This document shows positions 29,169 through 39,504 of a stretch of 64,000 bases of DNA, one piece after another. Numbering within the stretch: the stretch's first letter is position 1; each line of letters opens with the position of its first letter. The notes under the pieces were generated by a model. That model did no database searches and had not been told where the DNA came from. It saw only the letters and a program-made list of their open reading frames with translations. This DNA comes from Alphaproteobacteria bacterium LSUCC0719 (GTDB taxonomy: Bacteria; Pseudomonadota; Alphaproteobacteria; Puniceispirillales; Puniceispirillaceae), in the NCBI GenBank assembly GCA_040839025.1, contig JBFPJN010000001.1, positions 682,001 to 746,000 on the forward strand. The letters are read 5' to 3'. Made by a program: the position numbers and the translations under genes.

Positions 29169-29190
29169 ACCGCCCCGTTCCCGGGGCGGT
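29169..29190 (-). promoter_or_regulatory. Intercistronic hairpin between rpsB and tsf
   Basis: On the minus strand ACCGCCCCG pairs perfectly with CGGGGCGGT around a GGAA (GNRA-type) loop. No T-run follows (TTTGGTATG), so it is better read as a processing or stability element than as a full terminator. It lies 34 bases after the rpsB stop. Confidence 0.7.
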
Positions 29191-29223
29191 CGTTGATTTC
29201 AATGTCACACGGCAGAACCGCGC

Positions 29224-30096
29224 CTAGCTTGCGGCTTCCTCGCCAGCGGCCTCGACTGCAGGTGCTGCGTCTTCTGCGGCTGGCGCCTCCTCAGCTGCCG
29301 GGGCCTCTTCCGCTGCAGGAGCAGCCTCTTCGGACGCTGCCTCGCTCACGGCCGCCTCGGCCGGTGCCTCGCTTGCCTCGCCGACGTCACCGCCGCTCTT
29401 CATCAGCTCGGTCTGCAGACCATCAAGAACGGCTGCCTGCGCAAGCTCGCAATAGAAGGAAATGGCACGCATCGCATCGTCATTTCCCGGAACGATATAG
29501 TCCACACCTTCCGGCTTGGCATTGGAGTCGACAATGGCAATCACCGGAATGCCGAGACGATTGGCTTCCTCAACGGCAATGGCTTCCTTGTTGGTGTCGA
29601 TGATGAACAGCATATCTGGCAGGCCGCCCATTTCCTTGATCCCGCCAAGGGTCAGCTCCAGCTTGTCGCGTTCGCGTGTCAGCTGCAGAACTTCCTTCTT
29701 GGTCAGCTGGTTGATCTCGTCGCTTTCCATCCGCGCTTCGAGATCGCGAAGCCGGCGGATCGAGCGTGACACGGTCGCCCAGTTTGTCATCATGCCGCCA
29801 AGCCAGCGGTGGTTGACGTAATACTGACCACAATTGCGTGCTGTCTCGGCAATCTTGTCAGCTGCGGCGCGTTTTGTTCCGACGAACAGCACGCGGCCAC
29901 CGCGCGACGTAACATCGCTCAGCGCCTTCAGCGCGGCATGCAGCATCGGCACGGTCTGTTGCAGGTCAAGGATGTGGATCTTGTTACGCTCGCCGAAAAT
30001 GAACGGCTTCATGCGCGGGTTCCAGCGACGGGTGCTGTGACCGAAATGAACGCCAGCTTCAAGCATCTGGCGCATGGAAAAGGTTGGCAGAGACAT
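29224..30096 (-). CDS. rpsB: 30S ribosomal protein S2
   Basis: The protein has 290 residues. The S2 core runs from [14 protein letters not shown] through [13 protein letters not shown] and [12 protein letters not shown]. The last 60 residues are an alanine- and glutamate-rich tail with imperfect PAAEEA repeats that is not part of the ribosomal core. The ATG at 30096 has AGGAG 9 bases upstream; an in-frame start at 30150 lacks support. It heads the translation-to-envelope gene block on the minus strand. Confidence 0.97.
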   Translation of the reverse strand: MSLPTFSMRQMLEAGVHFGHSTRRWNPRMKPFIFGERNKIHILDLQQTVPMLHAALKALSDVTSRGGRVLFVGTKRAAADKIAETARNCGQYYVNHRWLGGMMTNWATVSRSIRRLRDLEARMESDEINQLTKKEVLQLTRERDKLELTLGGIKEMGGLPDMLFIIDTNKEAIAVEEANRLGIPVIAIVDSNAKPEGVDYIVPGNDDAMRAISFYCELAQAAVLDGLQTELMKSGGDVGEASEAPAEAAVSEAASEEAAPAAEEAPAAEEAPAAEDAAPAVEAAGEEAAS

Positions 30097-30288
30097 TCTG
30101 AAAAACTCCTGTTCTCCGGTTGAGCCTCCATGCAGGAAATGAAAGGCCACCTGGCCCTCACCGGAATGCCCCCTGTCGACTGCTGCCGACGGGCGCGAGC
30201 CCGCATGTGTGAATTGCGTGTGGTCTACCCAAAGCAGCGTGGAAATGCAAGCCGAAATCCGGCCCCGTCATCACCCCGGCAAAACAGC

Positions 30289-33200
30289 CTACAGATCCCT
30301 GACTTCCATCACCCCGGGAAGCTGGCGAAGAGATTGTCTGATCTCACCGCTCAGCTTGTAACGCCCGGGCAGTGCAATGCTCACCGCCTTGCCGTCCCAC
30401 TCCATCTGCAGCTTCACCTCGGCCTGCCCGGGGCCGTCATCTGCAAGAAGCGATTTCAGGGCTGACAGAGGCCGGTCGTCCTGAACCACGACGCCCACAC
30501 CGCCATTCCATGCCGCGATCGCATCATCAAGCGCCTGCACGCGCGCCGCCGTCAAACGGGGACCGTTTTCCTCAAGGCGCAGATTGGCCGCGACCAGCAC
30601 CGGCATGTCGCTGTCCAGCAATTCCTGGCTTTCGGCCAGAATGTCGGCAAAAAACGTAACCTCGAACATGCCCGTCTGGTCGGTGAACTGGACAAAGGCA
30701 AATTTGTTGCCACGCTGCGAGATACGAACCTGTTTCGATGTGACCGATCCGGCAAGATGAACCCGTGGCTTGACCACACGCGATTCGATCATTTCGGCAA
30801 GTGCGGCTGCCGATGTCACCTGCAACCGGTCAAGCCGCCCCACATAGCCGTCAAGTGGATGGGCGGACAGATACAGGCCGAGCGCATCAAACTCCTCGCG
30901 CAACCTGTCCATGCCGCCCCAGTCATCGCAACTCCGAAGCCGCACTGTGCTGTCCAGCGCGTCATCACCCCCGAACAGATTGTCCTGGCTTGATTGCGAG
31001 TCGCGCCACATGGCCTCGGCATGGCCAAGAATACCGTCTATATTTTCAACAAGTTCACGCCTGTTGGCGTGCAGACCGTCAAGCGCACCAGCGCGAATCA
31101 GATGTTCGATCTGACGCCTGTTTGCGGCTTCACGCGGCAGACGGCACAGGAAATCCGACAGATCGGCAAAGACGCCATTGGCCTCCCGTTCCTCGACAAG
31201 ACGCGACATCGCCTCGGCGCCAACATTGCGAATGGCGCCAAGCGCATATCTGATCGCCGCCCCACCGCCATTCTGCGGCGGTTCGACCGTAAAGCTGGCA
31301 CCTGAATGGTTGACGTCCGGCGGCAGAACCGGAATGCCGGCCCGCTGGCATTCCTGTCTGAAGGCAGCCAGCTTGTCGGTGCTGCCGGCATCAAGCGCCA
31401 TCGAGGCGGCGATGAACTCCTCGGGATAATTCGCCTTAAGATAGGCGGTTTGATATGACACCAGCGCATAGGCGGCCGCATGCGACTTGTTGAAGCCATA
31501 GCCGGCAAAAGCGGCAATCTGGTCAAACACATCGGACGCCAGCTGCTCCGTCAGATCATTCGCCACCGACCCGGCGATGAAGGTCTGGCGCTGTTTGTCC
31601 ATCTCGGCCTTGATCTTCTTGCCCATGGCGCGCCGCAGCAGATCAGCGCCGCCAAGCGTATAGCCGGCAAGCACGCGCGCCGCCTGCTGCACCTGCTCCT
31701 GATAGATCATGATCCCGTAGGTTTCAGCCAGAACAGGTTCCAGTGCCGGATGCATGTAGGTGACAAGTGACGGGTCATGCTTGCGCGCCACATAATGTTT
31801 GATGTTCTCGATTGGCCCGGGCCGATAGAGCGCGACAACAGCGATAATGTCTTCGAACCTGTCCGGTTTCAGTCCTTTCAGAACATCCCTCATGCCGGCC
31901 GATTCAAGCTGGAACACCCCGACTGTTTCGCCGGCGGACAGCATCTCGAACGTCTTCGCATCATCAAGCGGGATCGAGGCAAGATCGATCTCGGTTCCGC
32001 GCGCCGCGAGAAACGCCACGGCGCGGTCCAGAACCGTCAGCGTCTTCAGTCCGAGAAAGTCGAATTTCACCAGCCCGGCATTTTCAACCCATTTCATGTT
32101 GAACTGCGTTACCGGCATCGGCGAGCGGGGGTCGCGGTAGAGCGGCACAAGCTGTTCAAGCGGGCGATCACCGATCACCAGCCCTGCTGCGTGGGTCGAG
32201 GCATGGCGGAACAGGCCTTCGATTTTCATCGAGGTGTCGATCAACTCGGCAACCTGCTCGTCCTCACGGCGCTGCCGACGCAAATCCTCTTCGCCTTCAA
32301 GCGCCTGCGCAATGGTGGTCGGATTGGCCGGGTTGTTGGGTATCAGCTTGGCAATCCGGTCGACCTGCGAATAGGGCATTTCCAGAACCCGCCCAACATC
32401 GCGAAGCGCGGCGCGGGCCTGCAGGGATCCAAAGGTGATGATCTGTGCAACACGATCATAGCCATATTTTTCCTGAACATAGGCGATGACCTCGTCACGC
32501 CGGTCCTGACAGAAATCGATATCGAAATCAGGCATCGACACACGTTCCGGATTGAGAAACCGTTCGAACAGCAAGCCCCACCGCAACGGGTCAAGGTCCG
32601 TGATCGACAGCGCCCAGGCAACGACCGACCCGGCACCGGATCCCCGTCCCGGCCCCACCGGGATGCCCTGGCGCTTGGCCCATTGAATGAAATCGGCGAC
32701 GATCAGGAAATAGCCGGGGAATCCCATCTGACCAATCACACCAAGTTCGTAGGCAAGCCTCTCCCGATAGGGGGTGGCAGCCTCGTCACGCGCCGCCTGA
32801 TCCATCGCGGCCTCGAATACATGGCGTTGCAACCGGTCCTCCAGCCCCAATTCGGACTGCCGGCGCAGTTCGGCTTCTTCATTCAGCCCGCTTTCGGCCT
32901 GGAATGGAGGCAGGATCGGGTCTCGCTTCTCGGCCATGACGCTGCAACGCTGCGCAATGACCAGAGTGTTGCGTATTGCCTCCGGTACATCTGCGAACAG
33001 CGCCGCCATTTCGTCAGCCGTCTTGAAATAATGTTCGGCCGAAAAGCGACGGCGGTCATCTTCGGCCAGTTTACGTCCGGTGCCGATGCACACGAGGACG
33101 TCATGCGGAACCTCCATGTCACGGCTTTCGAAGCGGCAATCATTGGTGGCCACAAGCGGCAGCCCCGTACTCAGCGCCGCATCCAGAAGGATTGGCTCGG

Positions 33201-33732
33201 CCCGCTGTTCCGAAGCCAGACCATGACGCTGAAGCTCGATATAGACATTGCCCGGAAGCGCCTTCGACAGCGCGCCGAGGCGCGCGGCAACCAGGCTTGC
33301 CTGACCATCCGCCGCCGCCCGGCCGACAAAGCCGTTTTCACTGCCACCGGTCAGCAGAATCACCCCCTCGCCAGCCTCCATCAGGGATGTGACCGGGATG
33401 ACCGGTTCATCCCCCCCTTCGACAGACAGCAGTGCCTGTGAATTCAACCGGCACAACGTTGTATATCCAGCTTCGGTCTGCGCCAGCAGAACCACCTCGC
33501 CGATACCCCGTTCATCACCAAGCAGACATTCCAGACCAATGATCGGCTGTACGCCCGCCGCCATCATCATCTGCGAGAATTCCAGCGCCCCAAACATGTT
33601 GTTGCTGTCGGTGATGGCAACGGCTGGCTGCGAATCACCCGTGGCAAGCGCCGCAAGCTGCTTCAGACGAAGCGTTGATTCCGCCAGGGAATAGGCTGAA
33701 TGCACGCGCAAATGCACAAATGACGTGGGCAT
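30289..33732 (-). CDS. dnaE: DNA polymerase III alpha subunit
   Basis: The protein has 1147 residues, normal for DnaE1. It begins with a PHP domain (FVHLRVHSAYSLAEST). The polymerase core has GPGRGSGAGSVVAWAL and the catalytic aspartates in MPDFDIDFCQDRRDE. It then has the helix-hairpin-helix/tau-binding region and an OB fold near residues 960-1060 (VHLAGSVTSKQVRIS). It is the replicative polymerase. The ATG at 33732 begins at the family N-terminus; a start at 33789 is unlikely. It lies between lolD and rpsB, about 90 bases from lolD. Confidence 0.97.
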   Translation of the reverse strand: MPTSFVHLRVHSAYSLAESTLRLKQLAALATGDSQPAVAITDSNNMFGALEFSQMMMAAGVQPIIGLECLLGDERGIGEVVLLAQTEAGYTTLCRLNSQALLSVEGGDEPVIPVTSLMEAGEGVILLTGGSENGFVGRAAADGQASLVAARLGALSKALPGNVYIELQRHGLASEQRAEPILLDAALSTGLPLVATNDCRFESRDMEVPHDVLVCIGTGRKLAEDDRRRFSAEHYFKTADEMAALFADVPEAIRNTLVIAQRCSVMAEKRDPILPPFQAESGLNEEAELRRQSELGLEDRLQRHVFEAAMDQAARDEAATPYRERLAYELGVIGQMGFPGYFLIVADFIQWAKRQGIPVGPGRGSGAGSVVAWALSITDLDPLRWGLLFERFLNPERVSMPDFDIDFCQDRRDEVIAYVQEKYGYDRVAQIITFGSLQARAALRDVGRVLEMPYSQVDRIAKLIPNNPANPTTIAQALEGEEDLRRQRREDEQVAELIDTSMKIEGLFRHASTHAAGLVIGDRPLEQLVPLYRDPRSPMPVTQFNMKWVENAGLVKFDFLGLKTLTVLDRAVAFLAARGTEIDLASIPLDDAKTFEMLSAGETVGVFQLESAGMRDVLKGLKPDRFEDIIAVVALYRPGPIENIKHYVARKHDPSLVTYMHPALEPVLAETYGIMIYQEQVQQAARVLAGYTLGGADLLRRAMGKKIKAEMDKQRQTFIAGSVANDLTEQLASDVFDQIAAFAGYGFNKSHAAAYALVSYQTAYLKANYPEEFIAASMALDAGSTDKLAAFRQECQRAGIPVLPPDVNHSGASFTVEPPQNGGGAAIRYALGAIRNVGAEAMSRLVEEREANGVFADLSDFLCRLPREAANRRQIEHLIRAGALDGLHANRRELVENIDGILGHAEAMWRDSQSSQDNLFGGDDALDSTVRLRSCDDWGGMDRLREEFDALGLYLSAHPLDGYVGRLDRLQVTSAAALAEMIESRVVKPRVHLAGSVTSKQVRISQRGNKFAFVQFTDQTGMFEVTFFADILAESQELLDSDMPVLVAANLRLEENGPRLTAARVQALDDAIAAWNGGVGVVVQDDRPLSALKSLLADDGPGQAEVKLQMEWDGKAVSIALPGRYKLSGEIRQSLRQLPGVMEVRDL

Positions 33733-33822
33733 GGGGTCCGTCCGATGGAATTGATACCCGCAGGATATCGCAGCGCGCAGACCGGGCAAACTGCTTTTAC
33801 CGCGCCAGCCCGGTCAGGATGC

Positions 33823-34521
33823 TCAGAGTTCGACGATCTGACCGTTCCGGATCGTCAAACGCCTGTCCATTGTCGCCGCCAGACGCTCATTATGGGTCAC
33901 GATCAGGGCCGCTGCGCCGGTACCGCGCACAATCTTCTTCAGGTGCTGGAACACATCGTCGGCGGTGTCGGGATCGAGATTGCCCGTTGGCTCATCTGCC
34001 AGCAGCACACGCGGCGCATTGGCCACGGCGCGGGCGATGGCAACACGCTGCTGCTCGCCGCCTGACAGGGTGCCGGGTCGATGCTCGCGCCGGTCGGCGA
34101 GGCCAACCATGCCAAGAAGCTGTTCCGCGCGTGTTTCGGCTTCCAGACGTGACAGCCCGCCCAGCATCTGGGGAATCATTACATTCTCAAGCGCCGAAAA
34201 TTCCGGCAACAGCCGGTGGAACTGAAACACGAACCCGACATGGCTGCCGCGAAGACGTCCACGACGACGACCGTTCAGAGCCCCTGTCGGTGTGCCGTCG
34301 ATGATCACATCACCGCTGGTGGGGCGTTCCAGAAGACCGGCTATATTCAGCAATGTCGACTTTCCAGACCCGGACGGCCCAACCAGCGCGGTCATCTCGC
34401 CGCCCCGAATGGACAGGCTAGCCTCACGAAGGACATTGATGACCGTGCCACCCTGCTGGTACTGCCGGCTGACCTGCTGCATCTCCAGCCTGATCTTGCC
34501 GTTGCCGTTCGGATTATTCAT
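33823..34521 (-). CDS. lolD: Lipoprotein-releasing ABC transporter ATPase
   Basis: This is an ABC ATPase of 232 residues. Walker A is GPSGSGKST, the signature is LSGGEQQR, Walker B is VLLADEP followed by TGNLDP, and the switch His is in IVTHNE. The sequence is of the LolD/MacB type. With LolC-type membrane subunits it lifts mature lipoproteins from the inner membrane to LolA. The ATG at 34521 overlaps the lolC stop by 8 bases and has GAGGTG upstream, so the pair is translationally coupled. Confidence 0.94.
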   Translation of the reverse strand: MNNPNGNGKIRLEMQQVSRQYQQGGTVINVLREASLSIRGGEMTALVGPSGSGKSTLLNIAGLLERPTSGDVIIDGTPTGALNGRRRGRLRGSHVGFVFQFHRLLPEFSALENVMIPQMLGGLSRLEAETRAEQLLGMVGLADRREHRPGTLSGGEQQRVAIARAVANAPRVLLADEPTGNLDPDTADDVFQHLKKIVRGTGAAALIVTHNERLAATMDRRLTIRNGQIVEL

Positions 34522-35767
34522 TGCGAAGCACCTCGGCCGGCGCAATCCTGCCGGCCCGCCATGCAGGATAGAGGCTGGCAAGGAATGACAGGGCCAGCGC
34601 CATCGCGATGACAAGACCGACTTCGGTCGGGTCTACCTGCGCCGGCAAGGTTGACAGGAAATAGATCTCGGCGGCAAACAGCTCGGCCCCGGAAATCGAT
34701 TCGATAAAACCCTGGATCGACCCGATCTTCCAACAGAACAGCAGACCGAGAACCGTACCGGCAAGCGTGCCGATGATGCCGATGCTGGCCCCTGTCATCA
34801 GGAAGATCCGCATAATCGTCCCGGCACCGGCCCCCATCGTCCGCAACACCGCGATATCGGCATGTTTCGAGCGAACCAGCATGATCATCGACGAGATGAT
34901 GTTGAACGCCGCAACCAATATGATCAGCGTCAGGATCAGGAACATCACATTGCGTTCGACCCGCAGGGCATTGATGAAGGTTCTGTTGCGCTGCAACCAG
35001 TCAAAGGCCCGAAGATCGCCGCTCAGCCTGTCCGCAACCAAGATCCGGAATATACCGATGTTCTGCGGGTCGTCCGTGTAGATTTCCAGTCCCGACGCAC
35101 GCCCCTTCATCCCAAGAAAATCATCCGCCATGACAAGCGGCATAAACACGAAACTGGTGTCATATTCATGCATCCCGACATCGAAAATACCCGCCACCCG
35201 AAAGGTACGACGCTTTGGCAATGTGCCGAATGCGGTTGCCTCGCCGCGGGCCGCCGTCAGCGTGATCGTGTCACCGACAGCCGCGCCGGTCTTGAACGCC
35301 ATGCCCTTGCCGATCAGCACCCCTTCGGCATTTCGAAACGCCTCGATTGCCGACTTGTCGAGCGCATCCCACAAGGGGCGGCGTGCCGCGAGGTCGGACC
35401 ACCTCACCCCCCGGATCACCGCCCCGATATTGACCGCGGCGCGCGTCACCATGACCTGTCCCTCGATCTGCGGGGTAACAGCGATCACACCGGGTATTTC
35501 AGCCAGACTGATCGACAGATCATCAAAATTCTCGATTCCACGGTTCTCGGTGGCATAGACACCGACATGACCGTTCAACCCCAGAATCCGGCCAATCAAT
35601 TCGGCCCGAAACCCGTTCATCACCGACATCACAATAATCAATGTCGCAACGCCAAGCGTAATACCAGCGAGCGAAAACCAGGCGATGACGGAAATGAATC
35701 CCTCTGCCCGGCGTGCCCGCATATAGCGCATCGCCAACAGCCGCTCGACAGGGGAAAACAGGCGCAT
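34514..35767 (-). CDS. lolC: Lipoprotein-releasing ABC transporter permease (LolC/E family)
   Basis: The protein has 417 residues with the LolCE layout. A membrane helix near residue 25 ([25 protein letters not shown] region) is followed by a periplasmic domain of about 220 residues and three further helices in the C-terminal third ([21 protein letters not shown] and later). Only one permease gene is present, so the transporter is likely a homodimer of a fused-function LolC/E (LolF-like) subunit, as is common outside Gammaproteobacteria. lolD follows with an 8-base overlap. Confidence 0.93.
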   Translation of the reverse strand: MRLFSPVERLLAMRYMRARRAEGFISVIAWFSLAGITLGVATLIIVMSVMNGFRAELIGRILGLNGHVGVYATENRGIENFDDLSISLAEIPGVIAVTPQIEGQVMVTRAAVNIGAVIRGVRWSDLAARRPLWDALDKSAIEAFRNAEGVLIGKGMAFKTGAAVGDTITLTAARGEATAFGTLPKRRTFRVAGIFDVGMHEYDTSFVFMPLVMADDFLGMKGRASGLEIYTDDPQNIGIFRILVADRLSGDLRAFDWLQRNRTFINALRVERNVMFLILTLIILVAAFNIISSMIMLVRSKHADIAVLRTMGAGAGTIMRIFLMTGASIGIIGTLAGTVLGLLFCWKIGSIQGFIESISGAELFAAEIYFLSTLPAQVDPTEVGLVIAMALALSFLASLYPAWRAGRIAPAEVLRNE

Positions 35768-35849
35768 CAGGTTCCTTTCATCATGCGAAACGTGTCATCA
35801 TGCCAAAATCGCGGGCTGACACGCCGCCGGGTTTGGGTGCCGTATGGCG

Positions 35850-37178
35850 CTAACCCGCCAGAGCGTCGTCAATGGCCACCATGCTAAGCGCGGATTCTGG
35901 CGAAACTTCGACGCTTTCGCCCGTTGCCCTGTTCTTGACCTCGACGACACCATTCGCCATGCCACGCGGGCCGACAACGATCTGCCACGGGATACCAATC
36001 AGATCAATACTCGCCAGCTTTGCGCCCGGCCTCTCGTCGCGATCATCCAGAAGCGGATCGCAGCCACCGGCGATCAGCTTGCCATACAGATCTTCGGCAC
36101 AGGCCGAACAGGCCGCATCATCCGGCTTCAGGTTCACAACAGCCACATCAAACGGTGCCACAGCGCGTGGCCAGATAATGCCCTTGTCATCGTGGCTGGC
36201 CTCGATGATGCCACCGACAAGGCGAGACACCCCAATTCCATAGGATCCCATATGGACGGCAATATTGGCACCATCCGGCCCGGCAACGGTTGCACCCATC
36301 GCGGCAGAGTATTTCTCGCCAAAATAGAAGATATGCCCCACCTCGATACCGCGCAGGCTCATCAGCTTGTCTGCGGGGACGGGGCAGTTGGCCGGATCGT
36401 GCTTTTCATCGGCGCGGGCATAGAGCGCGGTGAAACGGTCGACAACGGGCTGCAGATCCTCGGTATAATCAACACTCGCCACAAGATCGGCATTCAGCCA
36501 GTCCTGGTGAAAATAGACGCCGCTTTCACCGGTTTCGGCGAGGATGATGAATTCGTGACTCATGTCACCGCCGATCGGGCCTGTTTCGGCCTCCATCGGG
36601 ATGGCTGTCAGCCCCATCCTGGCAAAGGTCTTCAGATAGGACACGAACATCCGGTTATAGGCCTCGCGCGCCCGGTCGGCATCAAGGTCGAATGAATAGG
36701 CATCCTTCATCAGAAATTCCCGCCCGCGCATGATTCCGAAACGCGGCCTCACCTCGTCGCGGAACTTCCATTGAATGTGATACAGGTTGAGCGGCAGAGC
36801 CTTGTAGCTGCGAACATGGGCACGGAAAATATCGGTGACCTGTTCTTCGTTCGTCGGACCATACAGCATGTCACGGTCGTGGCGGTCACGGATCCGCAGC
36901 ATTTCCGCGCCGTAATCATCATACCGCCCTGATTCCTGCCACAGTTCGGCAGGTTGAATTGTCGGCATCATGATTTCCAGGGCGCCAGCGCGGTTCTGCT
37001 CTTCACGGACGATTTGCGCAATCTTGTCGAGAACCTTCTTGCCAAGCGGAAGCCAGGAATAGATGCCCGCACTGGACTGCTGGATCATGCCGGCACGAAG
37101 CATCAGCCGGTGCGAGGCGATCTGGGCCTCTTTCGGCGTTTCCTTGAGCAGGGGCAGAAAATAGTGACTGAGACGCAT
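35850..37178 (-). CDS. proS: Prolyl-tRNA synthetase, short alphaproteobacterial type
   Basis: This is a class II synthetase of 442 residues. Class II motifs are around [27 protein letters not shown] and [18 protein letters not shown], and the C-terminal anticodon domain is present. The roughly 180-residue editing insertion of E. coli ProS is absent, as in the mitochondrial-like form of Alphaproteobacteria, so any Ala-tRNA(Pro) clearing must be done by a separate protein not seen here. It is upstream of lolC on the same strand. Confidence 0.95.
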   Translation of the reverse strand: MRLSHYFLPLLKETPKEAQIASHRLMLRAGMIQQSSAGIYSWLPLGKKVLDKIAQIVREEQNRAGALEIMMPTIQPAELWQESGRYDDYGAEMLRIRDRHDRDMLYGPTNEEQVTDIFRAHVRSYKALPLNLYHIQWKFRDEVRPRFGIMRGREFLMKDAYSFDLDADRAREAYNRMFVSYLKTFARMGLTAIPMEAETGPIGGDMSHEFIILAETGESGVYFHQDWLNADLVASVDYTEDLQPVVDRFTALYARADEKHDPANCPVPADKLMSLRGIEVGHIFYFGEKYSAAMGATVAGPDGANIAVHMGSYGIGVSRLVGGIIEASHDDKGIIWPRAVAPFDVAVVNLKPDDAACSACAEDLYGKLIAGGCDPLLDDRDERPGAKLASIDLIGIPWQIVVGPRGMANGVVEVKNRATGESVEVSPESALSMVAIDDALAG

Positions 37179-37279
37179 GAAGCTGGCCTTTCAATCGGGT
37201 GATACCGGCCGCGCCAATCTAAGGCGATGCCGGGCCCGATGCAAGACACCCGCGCCCGCATTGCCACCTGCCACCGGGA

Positions 37280-38335
37280 TTACCTGAAAGCTGGCAGACC
37301 AGTGGGGTCGAAAACGCCCTCGACAAGCGACGCTGTGACATCTTCAAGCCGTGACGGATGCCAGACAGCATCATTGGTCTTGTCGATCAAAACCGCGCGG
37401 ACACCGTCCTGAAAATCGGGACGCTGCGTCATCCTGATGGCAAGATGATAATCAAGCGCCAGCGCCGCCGGGATATCCGCAATATCTGGCCCCAATTCAA
37501 GAAGCCTGGCAAATACATGCATGCTCATCGGGCATCTGGTCGACAGCGCGGTGTGCAGCGTCGCCGCGAACCTGTCGTCCCTGAGGCGCGCCAGATCACC
37601 GGCACGATCACGCATTGCTGCAAGATCCTGCCCGTCGAAAACATGATCGATGGTGGCGCGCTGCGCGTGCAGTGGCGGCACACCCGGATCGACCCTGAAA
37701 CCGGCGATGACATCGTCGATATCGGCGCTGTCACAGCCAAGCAATGCCTGGCGCAGTGCCAGCATGCTGTCGGATGGCACCATTGCGCCGGCAAGCCCCA
37801 GCATCAGGCAGTCGGCAGCACCAATGATGTGACCGGTCAGACCGAGACACAGCGCCACGGGGCGTGGACACCGCCCCAGAAACACACTCGCCCCGGCGTC
37901 GGGAAACAACCCGATGGCGGCTTCCGGCATCGCAAAGCGGGTGGTGTCACTGACGACGGCGTGCGTGCTGCACTGCATCAGTCCGGCACCGCCACCCATC
38001 GTGATCCCGTCAGCGAGGCAGACAACAGGCTTTGGAAATTCATAAACCGCGAGATGTGCGCCATATTCAGCCTGAAAATGGTCTGTCAACCGATCATAGT
38101 CACCTGCGCCGGCAATGGCATGGAGATCGCGGACATCCCCGCCAGCGCAAAATGCGCGTAGCTCCGACCCCGCCATCACGACATGACCGATCGCGCTGTC
38201 AGCCGCCCAGATATCCAATTGCCGACGAAGCGCCGCCGCCATTTCGGCGCTGAGTGCGTTCAGCGCGCGCGGCCGGTCAAGAAGAACCAGCCCTGCCCTG
38301 TCATGGATGGAAAAACGGATATGATCCTGCTGCAT
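37280..38335 (-). CDS. Crotonase-fold protein, probable 3-hydroxyisobutyryl-CoA hydrolase
   Basis: The protein has 351 residues, longer than a plain enoyl-CoA hydratase (about 260). It opens with a crotonase strand (GLVLLDRPRALNALSAEM). The oxyanion-hole segment is RAFCAGGDVRDL, and DGITMGGGAGLMQ and MPEAAIGLFPDAGAS fit the HIBYL-CoA hydrolase branch, which releases 3-hydroxyisobutyrate during valine breakdown. The C-terminal extension with MTQRPDFQDGVRAVLIDK is typical of this branch. It diverges from hemB, and no other valine-pathway gene is nearby. Confidence 0.85.
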   Translation of the reverse strand: MQQDHIRFSIHDRAGLVLLDRPRALNALSAEMAAALRRQLDIWAADSAIGHVVMAGSELRAFCAGGDVRDLHAIAGAGDYDRLTDHFQAEYGAHLAVYEFPKPVVCLADGITMGGGAGLMQCSTHAVVSDTTRFAMPEAAIGLFPDAGASVFLGRCPRPVALCLGLTGHIIGAADCLMLGLAGAMVPSDSMLALRQALLGCDSADIDDVIAGFRVDPGVPPLHAQRATIDHVFDGQDLAAMRDRAGDLARLRDDRFAATLHTALSTRCPMSMHVFARLLELGPDIADIPAALALDYHLAIRMTQRPDFQDGVRAVLIDKTNDAVWHPSRLEDVTASLVEGVFDPTGLPAFR

Positions 38336-38466
38336 TGCGTCCTGTCCTGTTGGTGGCTATATCTCGGATACCTGTTTTGTGGTCGCTGGCAAGTGCGGGG
38401 GCCACTATAACGCTTGGCGGTCAGGACCGCCAACGTCGGCCTGTCACGCCGGCAAATGGAGTCGAG

Positions 38467-39471
38467 ATGAGCAGAGGTCAATACCCGGCCACCAGGATGC
38501 GTCGGAACAGAATGAAGGCATTTTCTCGCCGCCTGATGGCTGAAAACCGTCTTGGTGTGGATGATCTGATCTGGCCTATGTTCGTGATTGAAGGCGACGA
38601 TCTTTCGGAACCGGTGGATTCGATGCCGGGCGTAACCCGTCTCAGCATAGACAGGCTAGTTGCACAGGCTGGCGAGGCTGTGCATCTTGACATTCCCGCG
38701 ATCGCCATCTTCCCGTCGATTGATGCGGCGCTGAAGGATGCGGACGGGGCACTGGCCTGTGACGGTGACAATCTTGTCTGCCGGGCCGTTCGCGCCGTAA
38801 AGGCTGCCTGTCCCGATCTTGGCGTTATTTGTGATGTGGCATTGGACCCCTATACCGATCACGGGCATGACGGGGTGTTTCGCAACGGCGAGATTGCGAA
38901 TGACGAAACCGTTGCGATCCTGTGCCAGCAGGCCATTCAACAGGCCAATGCCGGCTGTGACATCATTGCGCCATCCGACATGATGGATGGTCGTGTGGCC
39001 GCCATCCGCGCAGCGCTTGACGATGCCGGGCACCAGAATGTCCAGATCATGTCCTATGCCGCCAAATATGCATCAGGATTTTACGGCCCGTTCCGCAGTG
39101 CCGTTCGCGCCGGGGCGCTTGCCGGCACCGACGGCAAATCCACCTACCAGATGGACCCGGCAAACAGTGACGAGGCCATGCACGAGATCGCACTGGACCT
39201 TGATGAGGGTGCCGACATGGTCATCGTCAAACCCGGCATGCCCTATCTTGATATCCTTGCCCGTGCCAAGGCCGAATTCGGCGTCCCCTGTGTCGCCTAT
39301 CAGGTATCGGGGGAATATGCGATGATCACGGCCGCCGGCCAGCGGGGCTGGCTGGATGAAGACCGCGTCATGATGGAAAGCCTGATAGCCTTCAAACGTG
39401 CCGGTGCCGACGCGGTTCTGACCTATTTTGCGCCGCGTATCGCGCGGTTGCTTCGCGCCCAGTCGGAATGA
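38467..39471 (+). CDS. hemB: Delta-aminolevulinic acid dehydratase (porphobilinogen synthase)
   Basis: The protein has 334 residues. The two Schiff-base lysines are K200 (SYAAKYASGFYGPFR) and K255 (VIVKPGMPY). In the metal region, VALDPYTDHGHDG has aspartates where zinc-dependent enzymes have cysteines, so this is the magnesium-type enzyme usual in Alphaproteobacteria. It condenses two aminolevulinates on the heme pathway. The ATG at 38467 has GGAG upstream; a reading frame starting at 38254 lies mostly inside the divergent gene and is ignored. Confidence 0.96.
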   Translation: MSRGQYPATRMRRNRMKAFSRRLMAENRLGVDDLIWPMFVIEGDDLSEPVDSMPGVTRLSIDRLVAQAGEAVHLDIPAIAIFPSIDAALKDADGALACDGDNLVCRAVRAVKAACPDLGVICDVALDPYTDHGHDGVFRNGEIANDETVAILCQQAIQQANAGCDIIAPSDMMDGRVAAIRAALDDAGHQNVQIMSYAAKYASGFYGPFRSAVRAGALAGTDGKSTYQMDPANSDEAMHEIALDLDEGADMVIVKPGMPYLDILARAKAEFGVPCVAYQVSGEYAMITAAGQRGWLDEDRVMMESLIAFKRAGADAVLTYFAPRIARLLRAQSE

Positions 39472-39504
39472 CACCCGGCTTCAGACCCACTCGCAGGACA
39501 GACC

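Noticed and set aside
30097-30288. Promoter and autoregulatory leader for rpsB
   Set aside because: A TTGCAT/TAGACC pair at 17-base spacing and small hairpins exist, but the matches to consensus are too weak to list.
31777-33441. Plus-strand open frame of 554 codons
   Set aside because: It lies antisense to dnaE, whose full set of motifs is on the minus strand. The product shows no family features.
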